From Marinosulfonomonas sp. PRT-SC04 (GTDB taxonomy: Bacteria; Pseudomonadota; Alphaproteobacteria; Rhodobacterales; Rhodobacteraceae): a stretch of 6,455 nt of DNA. Position 1 is the first letter of the stretch, and every line of letters begins with the position of its first letter. The stretch is from positions 1 to 6,455 of the forward strand of contig JPUR01000151.1 of NCBI GenBank assembly GCA_001321835.1. The letters run 5' to 3'. Shown piece by piece: positions 5,422-6,455 of this stretch. Position numbers and translations under genes: made by a program. The notes under the pieces were generated by a model. That model ran no database searches and had not been told where the DNA came from. It saw only the letters and a list, made by a program, of their open reading frames with translations.

Positions 5422-6455
5422 TTAGGAATCCTGTTTAATTCGGCCGCTAACAGCATCCAGATTATCGACATCTTTCAGAACGATTACACTGCTGCCCAAC
5501 CGTAAAATCACCCCCTCAGACGTGACGCGAACCTTGGGCGCTTTTGGCCATGCGCTCAGCTCCAGAACGCATTGATCGCTCCAATCTGTAATGATGCACA
5601 GGCCACCATAAGCGATATGATATGTCACCGCCCCCGGTCCACCGGTGATCAGGTTTTCACCGACGCCAACATGAATAACATCATCCCCAGCCTCCGAGAT
5701 CACCAGATTTCGCCCCGGCCCCGTGTCGATCATTGAGCCACCTTCACCATCAAATATCCGGTCATTTCCGGGGCCTGCAAAGATCTCGTTGCGCCCACTG
5801 CCACCATAAATAGTATCATTGCCGCTGCCGCCATCCAACACATCGTTGCCCGCACCACCAATCAAAATATCATCACCTTCACCGCCAAAAAACTGGTGCC
5901 GATCCTTGCGGCGACGCGACAGCGCGACCAACCGGTCATTGCCCGCCCCACCATGAAAAACCGCGCCCGCATATTTCGGCCCGATCATCACATCATCACC
6001 ATGGCTGCCAATCACATCCACCGACACCCGCTCAGAGGTCTCAAAATTCAGTGGGCTGTCAGGGTGCGCAATAATGCGCAGGACTTTACCCACCGACGGG
6101 TCACTTTCATGGCGCGACACCACCGTGGCAACCCGAATATTTTCAATGTTGGCAGGCACGCGAAGCACGTAATCATCGGGGCCCGCCATATACCAAAGCG
6201 TGTCGTTGCCGCCGTCTTTTTCCTCGACGATTTTTTCAGCGTCGGCGCCGTAGGCCCAATAATCATTGTCTTCAATCCCGCCGGCCATCACAATGGTTCC
6301 ATCCACAGCCATCATCGCATTGACGCCATCTTCGGGGTTTTCATAGCCGCTCAGATCAAGCCCCAGATCTTTGGCGGCTTTCGCCAACTCGCGGCGCAGA
6401 AAATCCATCGGTGCGGTTTTTGCAATATTGTCGGTCTCGCCAGGGTCAGAAACCA
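5422..6455 (-). CDS. RTX-type calcium-binding repeat protein, 5' end outside window
   Basis: A probable secreted protein with glycine/aspartate nonapeptides (consensus GGxGxDxxx) that bind Ca2+ in a parallel beta-roll; such proteins usually leave by type I secretion. Numbering from ATG 6408, residues 66-95 contain GGNDTLWYM...YVLRVPANIENIRV, the 'tvEnL'-type unit seen in RTX proteins. Clear repeats run from about 134 to 264, best at GGEGDDILI, GGAGNDVLD, GGSGNDTIY and GGSGRNEIF (175-210). The C-terminal part (271-328) has the ITDWSDQCVLELS block, comparable to the usual 'I.DF..G.D.I.L' ending, and presumably the secretion signal. The frame stays open from 6408 to the window end (reading VSDPGETDNIAKTAP) and ATG 6408 has no ribosome binding site, so the true start is probably beyond 6455. 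No protease, lipase or adhesin domain is visible, so its activity is unknown. Confidence 0.85.
   Translation of the reverse strand, partial: VSDPGETDNIAKTAPMDFLRRELAKAAKDLGLDLSGYENPEDGVNAMMAVDGTIVMAGGIEDNDYWAYGADAEKIVEEKDGGNDTLWYMAGPDDYVLRVPANIENIRVATVVSRHESDPSVGKVLRIIAHPDSPLNFETSERVSVDVIGSHGDDVMIGPKYAGAVFHGGAGNDRLVALSRRRKDRHQFFGGEGDDILIGGAGNDVLDGGSGNDTIYGGSGRNEIFAGPGNDRIFDGEGGSMIDTGPGRNLVISEAGDDVIHVGVGENLITGGPGAVTYHIAYGGLCIITDWSDQCVLELSAWPKAPKVRVTSEGVILRLGSSVIVLKDVDNLDAVSGRIKQDS
5617..6009 (-). repeat. RTX nonapeptide repeat array (coding)
   Basis: About 14 consecutive nine-residue units lie within the RTX gene. The best conserved are in the middle (bases about 5780-5890), decaying on both sides into units that lack the Asp (for example GGSGRNEIF and TGPGRNLVI). 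A non-repeat insert rich in Arg/Lys (ALSRRRKDRHQF, residues 162-173) interrupts the array. Only the well-conserved units are expected to bind Ca2+. Confidence 0.8.

Noticed and set aside
5408..5425. Imperfect hairpin overlapping the RTX stop codon as a terminator
   Set aside because: It is a short stem with a bulge and a G-U pair, and has no T-run after it.
5617..6009. RTX repeat DNA as a CRISPR-like or tandem DNA repeat
   Set aside because: The periodicity is 27 bases and exists at protein level, with little exact DNA identity between units and no spacers.

Overview
The window looks like part of a marine-type alphaproteobacterial chromosome, most likely Rhodobacterales (roseobacter-like). 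This rests on the LeuB sequence style, an alphaproteobacterial-type IS66 element, and a surface/glycan gene cluster beside a core metabolic gene. It is inferred from remembered family sequences, not from a search.

Layout. Bases 1-662 are one end of an IS66-family insertion sequence that runs off the left edge. It contains the 5' part of tnpB, a tnpA carrying a one-base frameshift, a hairpin against the tnpA ribosome binding site, and the terminal inverted repeat ending at 662. A short spacer (663-765) carries the leuB ribosome binding site. leuB (766-1875, +) is a complete 3-isopropylmalate dehydrogenase gene. A GC-rich hairpin (1896-1929) separates it from a convergent gene cluster on the minus strand.

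That cluster reads right to left. First is an RTX-type calcium-binding repeat protein (5422 to beyond 6455, 5' end outside the window). Then come a GT32-like glycosyltransferase (4501-5307), a two-domain protein with a GT2-like glycosyltransferase head and a degenerate methyltransferase-like tail (2688-4481), and an FkbM-family methyltransferase (1972-2676). The last three genes are separated by only 19 and 11 bases and are almost certainly one operon. The RTX gene is 114 bases upstream and may share it or be separately transcribed.

How they may work together. The two glycosyltransferases and the methyltransferase look like a small module for building and O-methylating a glycan, perhaps a surface polysaccharide or a decoration on a secreted protein such as the RTX product. 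The substrate link is inference. LeuB belongs to leucine biosynthesis and is functionally unrelated. The most notable points are the FkbM-like domain of the fusion protein, which has lost the D-x-E-G-x-E signature next to a gene that keeps it, and the frameshifted tnpA whose other frame restores an ATGA coupling to tnpB.
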